From: Luteibacter sp. dw_328
GTDB taxonomy: Bacteria; Pseudomonadota; Gammaproteobacteria; Xanthomonadales; Rhodanobacteraceae
DNA: 64,000 bases
Direction of reading: 5' to 3'
Assembly (NCBI RefSeq): GCF_018449605.1
Contig: NZ_JAAVUW010000008.1
Location: forward strand, 1-64,000
The position numbers were made by a program, and so were the translations under genes. This document shows, piece after piece, positions 30,086 through 39,697 of the stretch. The notes under the pieces were generated by a model. That model did no database searches, was not told the origin of the DNA, and worked only from the letters and a program-made list of their open reading frames with translations. The number at the start of each line of letters is the position of its first letter. Position 1 is the stretch's first letter.

Positions 30086-30862
30086 TTACGCGGCGGCCTC
30101 GTTCCACTTGCGAATCGAAGCCGTGGCATCCATGCAACGATCGAGCGTGATGCTCATGCTGACGTAGCTGCGACGGACGCACTCCCTTATGTGCTCGATC
30201 TGATCCACCGGGGGATTGGTGCCCAGCAGGGTGCAGACAATTTCCAGCGCTTCCCACGGATGTGTATCGTCATAAGCGGCGTGAAGCTGAAGCCAACGCA
30301 GCCCGGCTTTACGGCCCGTAATCGGCAGGCTTTCCGCGTAGGCCGCGCTTTCATAGACGATTTGTGACCAATCGCCCGTCGCTCCTTCCACCGCGTAGTT
30401 GGTCGCGGCGATACCCGCGGCCAGCGAATCGTCGCGGCTCACCTCCTCACACCACTGAGCCAGGGCCTGCGTGCCCTTGGGCGGTTCGGCCCGGAGCACA
30501 TCCTCGCGCGACACACCCGCACTCTCCGCCCAGTTCAGCCAGTACTCGGCGTGATTTTGTTCCACCCGGATGTTACGCACCAGCCAGCGGCGGGCGAGGT
30601 CGTCGCCCGGGCTGCGGCCGTAACGCGTCTTCAGCAGGCTCTGTGACATGTAGCCCGGAAAACGCTCGATGACCGGCCACACGCCGATCATGAAGTTGCG
30701 GGTGGTATCCGGGTCGAGGGTGGCGGCGACCATCGCCGACCACATCTCATGACGGACAATCTGTGCCCGCGTGTCCTCACAGGACGAGACCATGTCCTGA
30801 GCCCAGAGTGGATAGCTGGCGATGTCGGTCTGTGAGCCGGTCAGTTCGAAACGTGCATTCAT
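30086..30862 (-). CDS. Haem-oxygenase-fold protein (TenA/PqqC/HDO-like)
   Basis: The 258-residue all-helical protein resembles the TenA/PqqC haem-oxygenase-like superfamily. The ATG at 30862 has AGGGAG 6 nt upstream. Possible metal-ligand segments are RHEMWSAM, VEQNHAEYWLNWA and the helix LHAAYDDTHPWEAL, an H-x3-D-D-x-H pattern like haem-oxygenase-like di-iron oxidases/oxygenases. A di-iron or other oxidative enzyme is therefore more likely than a thiaminase. No thi or pqq genes are nearby. The substrate is unknown. Confidence 0.65.
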   Translation of the reverse strand: MNARFELTGSQTDIASYPLWAQDMVSSCEDTRAQIVRHEMWSAMVAATLDPDTTRNFMIGVWPVIERFPGYMSQSLLKTRYGRSPGDDLARRWLVRNIRVEQNHAEYWLNWAESAGVSREDVLRAEPPKGTQALAQWCEEVSRDDSLAAGIAATNYAVEGATGDWSQIVYESAAYAESLPITGRKAGLRWLQLHAAYDDTHPWEALEIVCTLLGTNPPVDQIEHIRECVRRSYVSMSITLDRCMDATASIRKWNEAAA

Positions 30863-31108
30863 AACGATCTCCCTAGGGATCTGCTGCCAATGGAAGTCAA
30901 GGCAGGCCCGGGCGACCCGCGGCCCGCCATGCCGGTCCCGTTGCGGGGCCGGACGATCATTAGGGCACAACCACCAGTGCACTTTTCCGGCAAAAATTGA
31001 AGATGCGTGCGAGCCTTGCGCCGGGAATCGCCTAGCCCATTCGTCATGGACACATCCGGTGCGGCGGGGGTCTATCGTGGGTGTCCCGAATGCAAGGACT
31101 TCCCTTCC

Positions 31109-33163
31109 ATGGCCACGATCAACCGTATCCTCGCCGCCGCCATCGCCTGCGGCCTCGCCTCAACGAGTGTTGCCGCCGCTGGTGCACCCATTGGCGTCGA
31201 CCTCAAGGGCATCGACCACTCGGTGCAGCCGGGTGACGACTTCGACGGATACGCCAACGGCACCTGGAAGAAGACCGCCGTCATCCCCGCCGACCGGGCC
31301 AGCACGGGCGTGTTCCTGGAAGTGTTCCAGAAGGCCGAGAAGCGCAATGCGGAGCTGATCAAGGCCGCTGGCGAAGGCCACCCGGCGGCGGGGAGCGAGC
31401 AGCGCCTCATTGCCGACTACTACAAGGCCTATATGGATGAAGCCGGTATCGAGAAGGCCGGATTGAAACCGCTGGAACCGGCGCTGGCTTCGATCGACGC
31501 GATCAAGGACAAGGGTGCGCTGTCGACCGCGCTCGGTGCGCAACTGCGCGCCGATGTCGACCCGATCAACGCGACCAGCCTCGACACCGAACACCTCCTG
31601 GGCCTGTTCGTCGCCCAGGGCCTCGAGGATCCGTCGAAGAACATGCCGTACCTGTTGCAGGGCGGCCTCGGCATGCCTAACCGCGACTACTACCTGAAGA
31701 CCGACAAGGACATGGTCGACACGCGGGCCAAGTACGCCGCCTACGTCGAGGCCGTACTGACCCTGGCCGGCACGCCGGACGCGGCCGCGAAGGCAAAGGC
31801 CATCCTTGCGCTGGAAACGAAGATCGCCCAGGCCCAGGCCTCGATCGTCGAGAGCGAGGACATCCACAAGGCGAACAACCCCTGGCCGCGCACGTCGTTC
31901 GCGAGCAAGGCACCGGGCATCGACTGGACGGCTTACTTCAAAGCGGCCCAGCTGGATGACCAACCCACCTTCATCGTCTGGCAGCCCGCCACCGTGACGA
32001 AGTTCGCCGCCCTGGTCGCCAGCGAGCCGCTGGATACCTGGAAGGCCTGGCTACGCTTCCATACCATCAACGCCGAGGCCAACGGCCTTCTGCCCCACGC
32101 CTACGACGACCTGTCCTTCGGCTTCTACGGCAAGACCCTCACCGGCACGCCGAAGCAGCGCGATCGCTGGAAGCGCGGCATCGGTCGTGTAAACGCCGAT
32201 CTCGGCGATGCGGTAGGCCAGATCTATGTGAAACAGTACTTTCCCGCCTCTTCCCGCGCCCTGGTGCAGGACATGGTGAAGAACATCCTGAAGGCGTTCG
32301 ATGCGCGCGTGGACACCCTGGACTGGATGTCGCCGGAGACCCGGCAGAAAGCCAAGGCAAAAATCGCGACGATCAAAGTCGGTGTCGGCTACCCGGATAC
32401 CTGGCGCGACTACTCTAAGCTGGAGGTTCGTCCGGACGACGCGCTCGGCAACCATGAACGCGCCAGGCTGGCCGAATACCATCACCAGGTCGCCAAGCTG
32501 TCCCAACCGGTCGATCGCGATGAGTGGTGGATGACGCCACAGACGGTGAATGCGGTGAACCTGCCGCTGCAAAACGCATTGAACTTCCCGGCGGCGATCC
32601 TCGAAGCCCCGTTCTTCGATCCGAAGGCGGATGCGGCATCGAACTATGGCTCGATCGGCGCGGTGATCGGCCATGAAATCAGCCACAGCTTCGACAACAC
32701 CGGTGCCGAGTTCGATGCACAGGGCAGGCTCGCCAACTGGTGGACCGATGCGGATCAGAAACACTTCAAGGACGCCGGCCAGCGTCTCGTCGAGCAGTTC
32801 AACCAGTACGAGCCGCTACCCGGCCTGCACATCAACGGCCAGCAGACGCTTGGCGAGAATATCGCCGATCTTTCGGGCCTCACGATCGCCTATGCGGCTT
32901 ACAAGGAGAGCCTGCACGGCAAACCGGCGCCCGTGATCGACGGACTCAGTGGCGACCAACGGTTCTTCCTCGCCTTCGCCCAGTCGTGGCGGACGAAAAC
33001 ACGTGACGCGGCCCTGCGCGCACAGGTGATCGGCGACGGTCACGCACCGGGAGAATTCCGCGCGCAGACCGTGCGTAACCTCGATCCGTGGTACGACGCG
33101 TTCCAGCCGAAAGCGGGGCAGAAGCTGTATCTGGACCCCAAGCAGCGCGTGAAGATCTGGTAA
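31109..33163 (+). CDS. M13 family metallopeptidase (neprilysin/PepO-like)
   Basis: A secreted zinc endopeptidase of 684 residues from the ATG 31109, which begins a signal peptide cleaved near VAAAGAP (about residue 24). The zinc motif HEISH is at 522-526, with the third ligand Glu583 in ENIADLSGL 57 residues later. The C-terminal KQRVKIW is typical of M13. The longer frame from 31007 lacks a signal peptide. It is divergent from the haem-oxygenase-fold gene across 246 bp that presumably holds both promoters. Location is probably periplasmic or extracellular. Confidence 0.93.
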   Translation: MATINRILAAAIACGLASTSVAAAGAPIGVDLKGIDHSVQPGDDFDGYANGTWKKTAVIPADRASTGVFLEVFQKAEKRNAELIKAAGEGHPAAGSEQRLIADYYKAYMDEAGIEKAGLKPLEPALASIDAIKDKGALSTALGAQLRADVDPINATSLDTEHLLGLFVAQGLEDPSKNMPYLLQGGLGMPNRDYYLKTDKDMVDTRAKYAAYVEAVLTLAGTPDAAAKAKAILALETKIAQAQASIVESEDIHKANNPWPRTSFASKAPGIDWTAYFKAAQLDDQPTFIVWQPATVTKFAALVASEPLDTWKAWLRFHTINAEANGLLPHAYDDLSFGFYGKTLTGTPKQRDRWKRGIGRVNADLGDAVGQIYVKQYFPASSRALVQDMVKNILKAFDARVDTLDWMSPETRQKAKAKIATIKVGVGYPDTWRDYSKLEVRPDDALGNHERARLAEYHHQVAKLSQPVDRDEWWMTPQTVNAVNLPLQNALNFPAAILEAPFFDPKADAASNYGSIGAVIGHEISHSFDNTGAEFDAQGRLANWWTDADQKHFKDAGQRLVEQFNQYEPLPGLHINGQQTLGENIADLSGLTIAYAAYKESLHGKPAPVIDGLSGDQRFFLAFAQSWRTKTRDAALRAQVIGDGHAPGEFRAQTVRNLDPWYDAFQPKAGQKLYLDPKQRVKIW

Positions 33164-33192
33164 GGGGCTGAGGCTTCCCGTCATCGAGTACG

Positions 33193-33265
33193 AGCATCGC
33201 CGATGAATCGGCTCCTACCAGGCAGGCACACCCCGCTCGGTAGGAGCCGATTCATCGGCGATGCT
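33193..33265. repeat. REPIN with perfect 27 bp arms
   Basis: The arms at 33193-33219 and 33239-33265 are perfect reverse complements (beginning AGCATCGCCGATGAATCGGC) around a 19 nt loop. It lies between the convergent M13 peptidase and the ABC permease and could terminate or protect both transcripts. Confidence 0.88.
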
Positions 33266-33282
33266 CCACGGCCCTACCGCGA

Positions 33283-33996
33283 TCAACGCAAACGACGAAC
33301 GCGCCGCTCAACCAACCCCAACACACCGTCGATCGACAACGCCAACGCCCCCACCAGCAACGCCCCCTGCACCACATAAGCGGTGTTATTCCCCACCAGC
33401 CCTTCCACGATGGGCGATCCCAGTGTCGTCGCACCGACGGCCGAGCCAATGGTGGCCGTGCCGACGCCGACGATGGCCGACAGGCGCACGCCGGCCATGA
33501 TCGGGCCGGCAGCCAGCGGCAGCTCCACATCCCACAATCGTCGCCAGCGTCCATAACCCATGCCGTCCGCCGCATGCAGCGCCGCAGGCGCCACACTGTC
33601 GAGCCCTGCCACCGTCTGCCCGAGCACCGGCAACACGCCGTAGAGCGTCAGCGCCAGTAGCGTTGGCGCCGCACCGAAGCCCAGCAAGGGCACGGCGATC
33701 GCGAGCACCGCGACCGGCGGGAACGTCTGCCCGATCACGGCGACCGCGCGCACCGTCGGCAGCAACGACCGCCCGTTCGGACGGGTAGCCAGCACACCCA
33801 GTGTGAGGCCGACGGCGACGGCAACGAGTGTCGCCAGGACGACCAGCCAGAGATGCGAGAGCGTCAGCATGAGAAACGAGGTGCGCGTATAGAGGGGATG
33901 CGACAGCGTGGGCATCCACGCGTGAAACCATGACGCACTGTGCGGCAGTGCCAGGAGCAGGACGACCAGCAATAGCGGGGCGACGATCACCTTCAT
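33283..33996 (-). CDS. yehW: YehW-like compatible-solute ABC permease
   Basis: An inner-membrane permease subunit of an OpuC/YehZYXW-type glycine betaine or choline importer. It has 237 residues with about six helices and the BPD-type permease motif region GMGYGRWRRLWDVELPLAAGPIMAGVR (EAA loop). The C-terminus ends RRVRRLR. It overlaps the ATPase gene by 4 nt. Size and order match E. coli yehW (243 residues). Confidence 0.85.
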   Translation of the reverse strand: MKVIVAPLLLVVLLLALPHSASWFHAWMPTLSHPLYTRTSFLMLTLSHLWLVVLATLVAVAVGLTLGVLATRPNGRSLLPTVRAVAVIGQTFPPVAVLAIAVPLLGFGAAPTLLALTLYGVLPVLGQTVAGLDSVAPAALHAADGMGYGRWRRLWDVELPLAAGPIMAGVRLSAIVGVGTATIGSAVGATTLGSPIVEGLVGNNTAYVVQGALLVGALALSIDGVLGLVERRVRRLR

Positions 33997-34922
33997 TCGC
34001 GCGAGGCCACAAGGTCGGCGAGCAGGATCGCGCCGGCAAGCTGCCCGTCGTCGAAGACAGGCAAGCGGTCGCGGCCCTGCGTCAGCATCGCCCCCAGCGC
34101 ATCCTGTAACGAGGCCCCACCATCGATCGCATCGCCATCGGCGACCTCACCCTTGCGCATGCTGTCGCGTACCTGGCGCACCGCCAGTTCGCGCAGTCGC
34201 GCGCGCGACCCACCGACGAATTCGCGCACGCGTTCGTTCACCGGATGACGAATGAGTTCCAGGGGCGTACCAACCTGGGCCACCTTGCCGTCGAGCATCA
34301 GGGCCACGCGGTGACCGAGACCGAAGGCTTCGTCCATGTCGTGGGTCACGAAGAGGATGGTCGTGGCGGTATCGCGCTGGATCGCCTTGAGACTGGCCTG
34401 GAGCGACTCGCGCGTCACGGGATCGAGTGCGCCGAACGGTTCGTCCATCAAGACGATGCGTGGTCGCGCGGCGAGTGCACGCGCGACGCCGACGCGTTGC
34501 TGTTGACCACCGGAAAGCGTATCGGGATAGCGATCGGCGATGCCCGGCTCGTCCAGTTTGAGCAGGACCAGCAATTCCGCGACCCGCGCACGGGTGTCCC
34601 CGTCCGACCAGCCAAGCAGACGCGGGACCGTCGCGATGTTCTCGCCGACGGTCCGATGCGGAAACAACCCGACGGACTGGATGGCATAGCCGATGCCACG
34701 GCGCAGCGGCTCGACCGCCTGAGTCGCGACATCCACGCCATCGATGCGCACGCTTCCCGCGTCGATAGGGACCAGGCGATTCACGGTGCGCAGTAGCGTC
34801 GACTTGCCCGAACCTGACGGTCCGACGAGGACGAAGAACTCACCGTCGTCCACGCGAAGCGACAGGTCGTCGATGACGACGTGCTCACCGAAGCGTTTGG
34901 AGACGTGCTCGAACTCGATCAT
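33993..34922 (-). CDS. yehX: YehX-like ABC importer ATPase with CBS domains
   Basis: The ATP-binding subunit, 309 residues. Walker A GPSGSGKST is at 34-42, with the Q-loop in YAIQSVGLFP, signature LSGGQQQR and Walker B RIVLMDEP. The C-terminal part (about 235-305) is a CBS-like segment, as in OpuCA/YehX proteins that sense ionic strength. It overlaps both permease genes by 4 nt. Confidence 0.92.
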   Translation of the reverse strand: MIEFEHVSKRFGEHVVIDDLSLRVDDGEFFVLVGPSGSGKSTLLRTVNRLVPIDAGSVRIDGVDVATQAVEPLRRGIGYAIQSVGLFPHRTVGENIATVPRLLGWSDGDTRARVAELLVLLKLDEPGIADRYPDTLSGGQQQRVGVARALAARPRIVLMDEPFGALDPVTRESLQASLKAIQRDTATTILFVTHDMDEAFGLGHRVALMLDGKVAQVGTPLELIRHPVNERVREFVGGSRARLRELAVRQVRDSMRKGEVADGDAIDGGASLQDALGAMLTQGRDRLPVFDDGQLAGAILLADLVASRE

Positions 34923-36043
34923 GGGCGTCGTTCCGTAAAAGCGAGCATGGCCTGGAATAGGAGATCGACGGCCAGCGCCAACGCGATGATCGCCAGCGTA
35001 CCCAACATCACCATGTCGTTAGCCCCCTGGCCGATACCGAGGAAGACAAAGCGGCCCAGGCCGCCTGCACCGATCAGGGTGGCGACTGCCGCCAGTCCGA
35101 TCGTCTGTACGGCGACAATGCGCAGGCCCGCAAGCAGCACCGGCCAACCCAGCGGCAGCTGCACGCGCGATAGCAATTGAAGCCGAGTCATGCCGAGTCC
35201 ACGCGCCGCTTCGCGCGCATCCGCGGGTACCGCGCCGAGACCGGCGATGGTGTATCGGACGACCGGCAGCAGGGCATAGAGCACCAGCGCGAAGACGGCA
35301 GGGGCGGCGCCCGTTCCACCGAAACCGAGCGCACCGAGCGCGGGCCATGCGCGAGCCAACCAGGCAAAGGGGCCGATCAGCAAGGCGAACAGGGCGAGCG
35401 ACGGCACCGTCTGGAGGAAGGCGAGCATGCCGACGACAGCACCATCCGTTCGGCGCGTGCGCCAGGCCCACCAGCCCAGGGGCGCGCCGATGACCAGCGC
35501 AAGCACGAGGGTCGTCGCGGCAAGCGTCAGATGGGTGAGCAGCGCGTCCATGAAGGGTCCGCGCTGGGCATGGAATTCGCGGACCAGCGCCAGCGTATCG
35601 AACGCGCCGGCGCTTCCCATGACGACGATTGCCACGAGTAGCGCGATCCAGGCAACGACCCGCCCGGCCATGCGTATCGCGCGCAGCCGGTCGAGCAGAA
35701 GGAGGCTCGCCGAGAGCCACATCAACCAGAAGCCCGCACCCAGGGGAACACGCGCACTGGGCGCCGCCGCGAGCAGCAGGGTACGCGCATCGATGCTGGC
35801 CAGGAGCGGCAGGCCGGCGATCAGTGCCCACGCAAGGAGTGCGACCGCCACCCGGCTCCCTCTCACGGAGGTCACGCCCGCCGCGGCGAGCAAGACGCAC
35901 GTGAGGGCCAAGGCGACGACGTGCGGACTGTGCGGCTCGCCGCTAAGCAGTCGGTTTGGCGTGACATAGAGAAACGGAAAGGCGAGCGCGGCGACGAAGC
36001 CGATGCAGGCCAGTAGGACAACAGGCAGCGCGCGCGGGGTCAT
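34919..36043 (-). CDS. yehY: YehY-like compatible-solute ABC permease, long form
   Basis: The larger permease, 374 residues. It has about five N-terminal helices not found in ordinary OpuCB permeases (about 1-165), then a permease domain with ARGLGMTRLQLLSRVQLPLGWPVLLAGLR (EAA loop). E. coli YehY is similar in length (385), and this long/short permease pairing distinguishes the Yeh system from ProU and OpuC. It overlaps the solute-binding gene by 4 nt. Confidence 0.88.
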   Translation of the reverse strand: MTPRALPVVLLACIGFVAALAFPFLYVTPNRLLSGEPHSPHVVALALTCVLLAAAGVTSVRGSRVAVALLAWALIAGLPLLASIDARTLLLAAAPSARVPLGAGFWLMWLSASLLLLDRLRAIRMAGRVVAWIALLVAIVVMGSAGAFDTLALVREFHAQRGPFMDALLTHLTLAATTLVLALVIGAPLGWWAWRTRRTDGAVVGMLAFLQTVPSLALFALLIGPFAWLARAWPALGALGFGGTGAAPAVFALVLYALLPVVRYTIAGLGAVPADAREAARGLGMTRLQLLSRVQLPLGWPVLLAGLRIVAVQTIGLAAVATLIGAGGLGRFVFLGIGQGANDMVMLGTLAIIALALAVDLLFQAMLAFTERRP

Positions 36044-36942
36044 CGCACCAGGCCCGCGTCGCGCAGGTAGTCCCGGGCGACCACCGCCGGATCGTCACCA
36101 TCGATTTGCGTGCGCGCATTGAGTTTGCGCAGCACGTCCACCGTCAACGGTCGAAAGGCGGCTTCCAGCGAGTTGCGCATGGATGGATAGCGCTGCAACA
36201 CCTCCTCACGCACGACAGGGGCGGGCTGGTAGACGATTTCCACGTGGCGCGGATCGGCAAGGACGGCCAGGCCGGTGACCGCGATCGCGCCATCGGTCGA
36301 ATAGACCATGCTTGCGTTGACGCCCGAGATGCCCTCGGCGGCCGCCTTGATCGTCGCCGACGTATCGCCGCCAGCGAGCACGAGGAGCTGGTCGCCACGC
36401 AAGGTGAATCCGTACGCGGCCTGGAAGGCGGGAAGCGCCGCATCGCTCTCGACGAATTCGGCAGAGCCGGCCAGGAGGACGTCGCCGCCGCCGTTCACCC
36501 AGCGCGCGAAATCATCGAGCGTGGCGAGTTTCTTCGCGCGTGCCACGTCGCCACGAACGCCGATGGCCCAGTGGTTGTCGGCGGGCGCGGGCGCCAGCCA
36601 GACCAGGCGGTTGGCGGCGAGGTCGAGCGAGGCGGCAAGCGCATAGGCCTTCCGCGCATCGCGAAAGGCGGGATCGTTCTCACGGTGAAAAAAGAACGCG
36701 GCATTGCCGGTGTACTCCGGATAGACATCCAGATCGCCATTGAGCAGGGCGCGACGCACGATGGACGTAGGGCCGAGCTGGGTCCGGTCGATCACCGGCA
36801 CGCCGTCATGGCGAAGTACCTGGAGCAGGATCTGTCCGAGCACCGCACCTTCGTTGTCCGCCTTCGAGCCCACCCGCACCGCAGCCTGCCCGTGCGCCGC
36901 GAAAGCAAGCAGGACGAGCAGGACACCGAGCAGCCGGCGCAA
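36040..36942 (-). CDS. osmF: Solute-binding protein of the YehZ/OsmF type
   Basis: A periplasmic binding protein of 300 residues with a signal peptide (about 1-21). The OpuAC fold shows VRVGSKADNEGAVLGQIL, the conserved DLDVYPEYTGN and a C-terminal ...LRKLNARTQIDGDDPAVVARDYL. The start is a TTG at 36942, only 3 nt past the GH31 stop. No upstream start outside GH31 exists in this frame. YehZ systems import betaine weakly and are stress-induced, so osmoprotectant uptake is likely but the ligand is unproven. Confidence 0.88.
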   Translation of the reverse strand: MRRLLGVLLVLLAFAAHGQAAVRVGSKADNEGAVLGQILLQVLRHDGVPVIDRTQLGPTSIVRRALLNGDLDVYPEYTGNAAFFFHRENDPAFRDARKAYALAASLDLAANRLVWLAPAPADNHWAIGVRGDVARAKKLATLDDFARWVNGGGDVLLAGSAEFVESDAALPAFQAAYGFTLRGDQLLVLAGGDTSATIKAAAEGISGVNASMVYSTDGAIAVTGLAVLADPRHVEIVYQPAPVVREEVLQRYPSMRNSLEAAFRPLTVDVLRKLNARTQIDGDDPAVVARDYLRDAGLVR

Positions 36943-36945
36943 CGG

Positions 36946-39546
36946 TCAGCGCCCTAGCAGGTTGGCGAACGTACGCTTGTAGGACTCGTCGATCGGCGTG
37001 GCATCCACGCTGGCCGGCAGGCCACGGAAGCGTGCTTCGAAGGCGAGCACCGCCGCCATGAAGCGACCGGCACGACCTTCGTCGTCGCCCTCTTCCACCG
37101 CATAGGCCAGCACGCGTGCCGCCTGCCCTGCGAGGTCGACGTCATCGGGCAGTGCCGAGATGTCGCCCCATACCTGCTTCAGGTAATCCACGGCGATGCC
37201 GGCGCGCCGCATGCGGTGCAACAGGCCGGCTGGCATCGAATGTTCCGGCGTGAAACGCGCAACGATGTCCTGGGGTTCGTCCAGCGATACCGAACCCAGA
37301 TCGATGCGGATGCAAAGCGACGCGGTGTCGAACAGCCAGGTCTGCGGCGCGGGCGGCTCGCTGTACGGCAATGCCATGCCATTGACTTCGATGCTTTCCG
37401 GGATACCGGCATCCAGCAGCTCGACGATGTACGAGCGGGCTCCGGGGCGACCTTTGTAATGACCGCGCATGGCGTCGATGTGCACGCGCTGCGCACGATC
37501 GCCACGACGACTACGCACGCTGGTACGTGCGAACTCGCCGCGCTGGTAGCCCTGGCTTTCGCCATCGTCGTCGTACAGTTCGGTGGCACCTTCGTCACCC
37601 GGGAAAACCTGCAGGATCAGGGCATCCGGCACGCTGGCGAGGTTACGCATGCCCTCGGGGTAGAGCGGCACCACGCTTCCCGGACGCACGAAGATGGGAA
37701 TCTCCTCGAGCGTGTAGTGCCGCTCGATCATCTGCCCACCTTCGAACGACTCGGCGCCATCACGGCTGTACCAGAGGCCGGGCGGAAGCCACACGGGAAA
37801 CGGTGCGGCGCCGTCCTCGCCGACGGGCGCCGTGACCGGCGCGACGAGAATGTCGTTGCCGAACATGTATTGCGCTGGATGGTTGTACGCCTCTTCGTGT
37901 TCGGGCCAGTGGTAGTACATCGGGCGCACGATCGACAGGCCAGTGTCGTAGGCGTGGCGTGCGGCCCCGTAAATATAGGGCGCAAGCTGGTAGCGCAGAC
38001 GGATCGCGGCGAAGATCGCGTCGCCGTAAGGCGGCCCGAAGTGCCACGGCTCCTTGTGCAGGCTGGCTTCTTTCGCCGAGTGGGTGCGCAGCACCGGACT
38101 GAACACGCCCAGTTGCATCCAGCGGGCGTAGAGCTCCGGCTCGAGGTGTCGCTCTGGTCGCGGGATATGTTTGTGGAAGGTATGCCCGCCGATGTCGTGG
38201 CTCCAGTAGCCATAGAGGACATTGGAAGCCATGGCGGTGAAGTGTGGCTGGAACGCCAGCGAGCCCCAGGAGATCACGCTGTCGCCGGAGAAGCCGATCG
38301 GATAACGGTGGTTACCGAGGCCGCCCCAGCGGTGATAGATGAGCCCACGCCGATCGCCGTCGCGCTGCATCTCGGTGAAGAACGTGTGGTTGAGCCACCA
38401 GGTGTTCGACAGGCCCGGGTGCGCCTTCGACTCCGGCCACTGCTGCCAGTCGAGCCACCAGAAATCGACACCGACCTTTTCGAGCGGGTGCAGCACCGTG
38501 TCGAACAAGGCACGCATATACGGCTGCGACGTGCCTTCGAAAGGAATCGCCGCCTGTGTCGAGGTATCCCACGAGAGCGCCTTCGCCATGGCGTCGTACT
38601 GCTCTTCATGCGGCAGGACACCCGATGCGGGATGCAGGTTCAGGGTCACCCGAAGATGCTGCCCGTGTGCCCAGCGCATGAAGGCCTTCGGATCCGGAAA
38701 CAGGCTGCGATTGAAGGTGTAGCCCGTCCAGCCGGACTGTTCACCGAAGACGTCCTTGTGCTCGTGTCCCGGCCGCAGCGACAGGCCCGGCGTGGTGTGC
38801 CAGTCCATGTCGAGCACCAGCACGTCGAGCGGGATACGTTCCTTCTCGAAACGTGCGCCGAGCGTACGCAGTTCCTCGTCGGTGTAGTTCCAGTATCGCG
38901 ACCACCAGTACCCGAAGACGAACCGCGGCGGAATCGGCTGGGGACCGGCGATGGCGGCGAAGTCGCCCAGCGCGGCACGGTAGTCGTGGCCGTAACCGAA
39001 GAAATACAGATCCTGACGCTCGCCGGCCGGGCGCTCGAGCACCCAGCCTTCGTCATCGATGCCGAAACCGGCGGTGTCGTCGACAACATGCCAGCCGTCC
39101 CGCGCGATCAGCCCCTCTTCGATCGGCAGCTTGCTGCCGTCCTGCCAGGTGTCCCCGTCGTACCGGTCCAGGGTGCGGTAAGTGCCGCCAAGATTGTCTT
39201 TCTGGAGATCGCCCGGCTTCCAGGTCAGGTCGCCTTCGGCCCGACGAACCAGGATCGAAAGGTTGCCCGAGGTGAAGCGCCCGCTGCCCTTCAGGTAGCG
39301 CACCTGCAGCGCGCCGGTGTCGATCTCGATCGCCTGGTCGTCTTCGGCAATCCGGAATCGGGGTACGTCCAACGCCCGGTGCACCACGATCTGGGTGCGA
39401 CTGTCGCGGAAGGTGCCGACGGCACTCCATTCCAGGCGGATGAGCCGAGGCGTCAGCACGGTGAAGCGCACCTCGGCGCGCTCGATCACGGCCTCGGGAT
39501 GGGCCGCTGCGCCAGCATCGGGCCGGTGGTCTGTCGTGGCTTCCAT
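36946..39546 (-). CDS. Glycoside hydrolase family 31 (alpha-glucosidase-like)
   Basis: An 866-residue GH31 enzyme with no clear signal peptide, so probably cytoplasmic. An N-terminal beta-sandwich (about 20-200) precedes the TIM barrel. Substrate-site LDMDWH is at 245-250, the nucleophile Asp366 lies in WWLDWQQ (363-369) and the acid/base Asp422 in SGDS. Distal beta domains contain FVRPGSVVPLYP and ELYDDDGES, and an extra C-terminal helical part starts at about 770. The WLDWQQ form differs from the classical WxDMNE, so specificity (glucoside, xyloside or another) is open. The 3 nt gap to osmF suggests co-transcription. Confidence 0.9.
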   Translation of the reverse strand: MEATTDHRPDAGAAAHPEAVIERAEVRFTVLTPRLIRLEWSAVGTFRDSRTQIVVHRALDVPRFRIAEDDQAIEIDTGALQVRYLKGSGRFTSGNLSILVRRAEGDLTWKPGDLQKDNLGGTYRTLDRYDGDTWQDGSKLPIEEGLIARDGWHVVDDTAGFGIDDEGWVLERPAGERQDLYFFGYGHDYRAALGDFAAIAGPQPIPPRFVFGYWWSRYWNYTDEELRTLGARFEKERIPLDVLVLDMDWHTTPGLSLRPGHEHKDVFGEQSGWTGYTFNRSLFPDPKAFMRWAHGQHLRVTLNLHPASGVLPHEEQYDAMAKALSWDTSTQAAIPFEGTSQPYMRALFDTVLHPLEKVGVDFWWLDWQQWPESKAHPGLSNTWWLNHTFFTEMQRDGDRRGLIYHRWGGLGNHRYPIGFSGDSVISWGSLAFQPHFTAMASNVLYGYWSHDIGGHTFHKHIPRPERHLEPELYARWMQLGVFSPVLRTHSAKEASLHKEPWHFGPPYGDAIFAAIRLRYQLAPYIYGAARHAYDTGLSIVRPMYYHWPEHEEAYNHPAQYMFGNDILVAPVTAPVGEDGAAPFPVWLPPGLWYSRDGAESFEGGQMIERHYTLEEIPIFVRPGSVVPLYPEGMRNLASVPDALILQVFPGDEGATELYDDDGESQGYQRGEFARTSVRSRRGDRAQRVHIDAMRGHYKGRPGARSYIVELLDAGIPESIEVNGMALPYSEPPAPQTWLFDTASLCIRIDLGSVSLDEPQDIVARFTPEHSMPAGLLHRMRRAGIAVDYLKQVWGDISALPDDVDLAGQAARVLAYAVEEGDDEGRAGRFMAAVLAFEARFRGLPASVDATPIDESYKRTFANLLGR

Positions 39547-39697
39547 GGGCGTGGAGCCCCCTTCTTAGACGCGAGGTACACCATTATGACGCGTTGCCGC
39601 ATGGAACCGGTGAAAGCATCGGATTGACGGCGTCTTGCCGCGCCGTGCACTTCCCGGTCGGCACCTTCACCTCTTCAATCAACGGAGGAGCGGGACC

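Noticed and set aside
37216-39627. An 803-codon plus-strand ORF over the GH31 gene
   Set aside because: Antisense to a gene with complete catalytic motifs; the sequence is arginine/histidine-rich noise.
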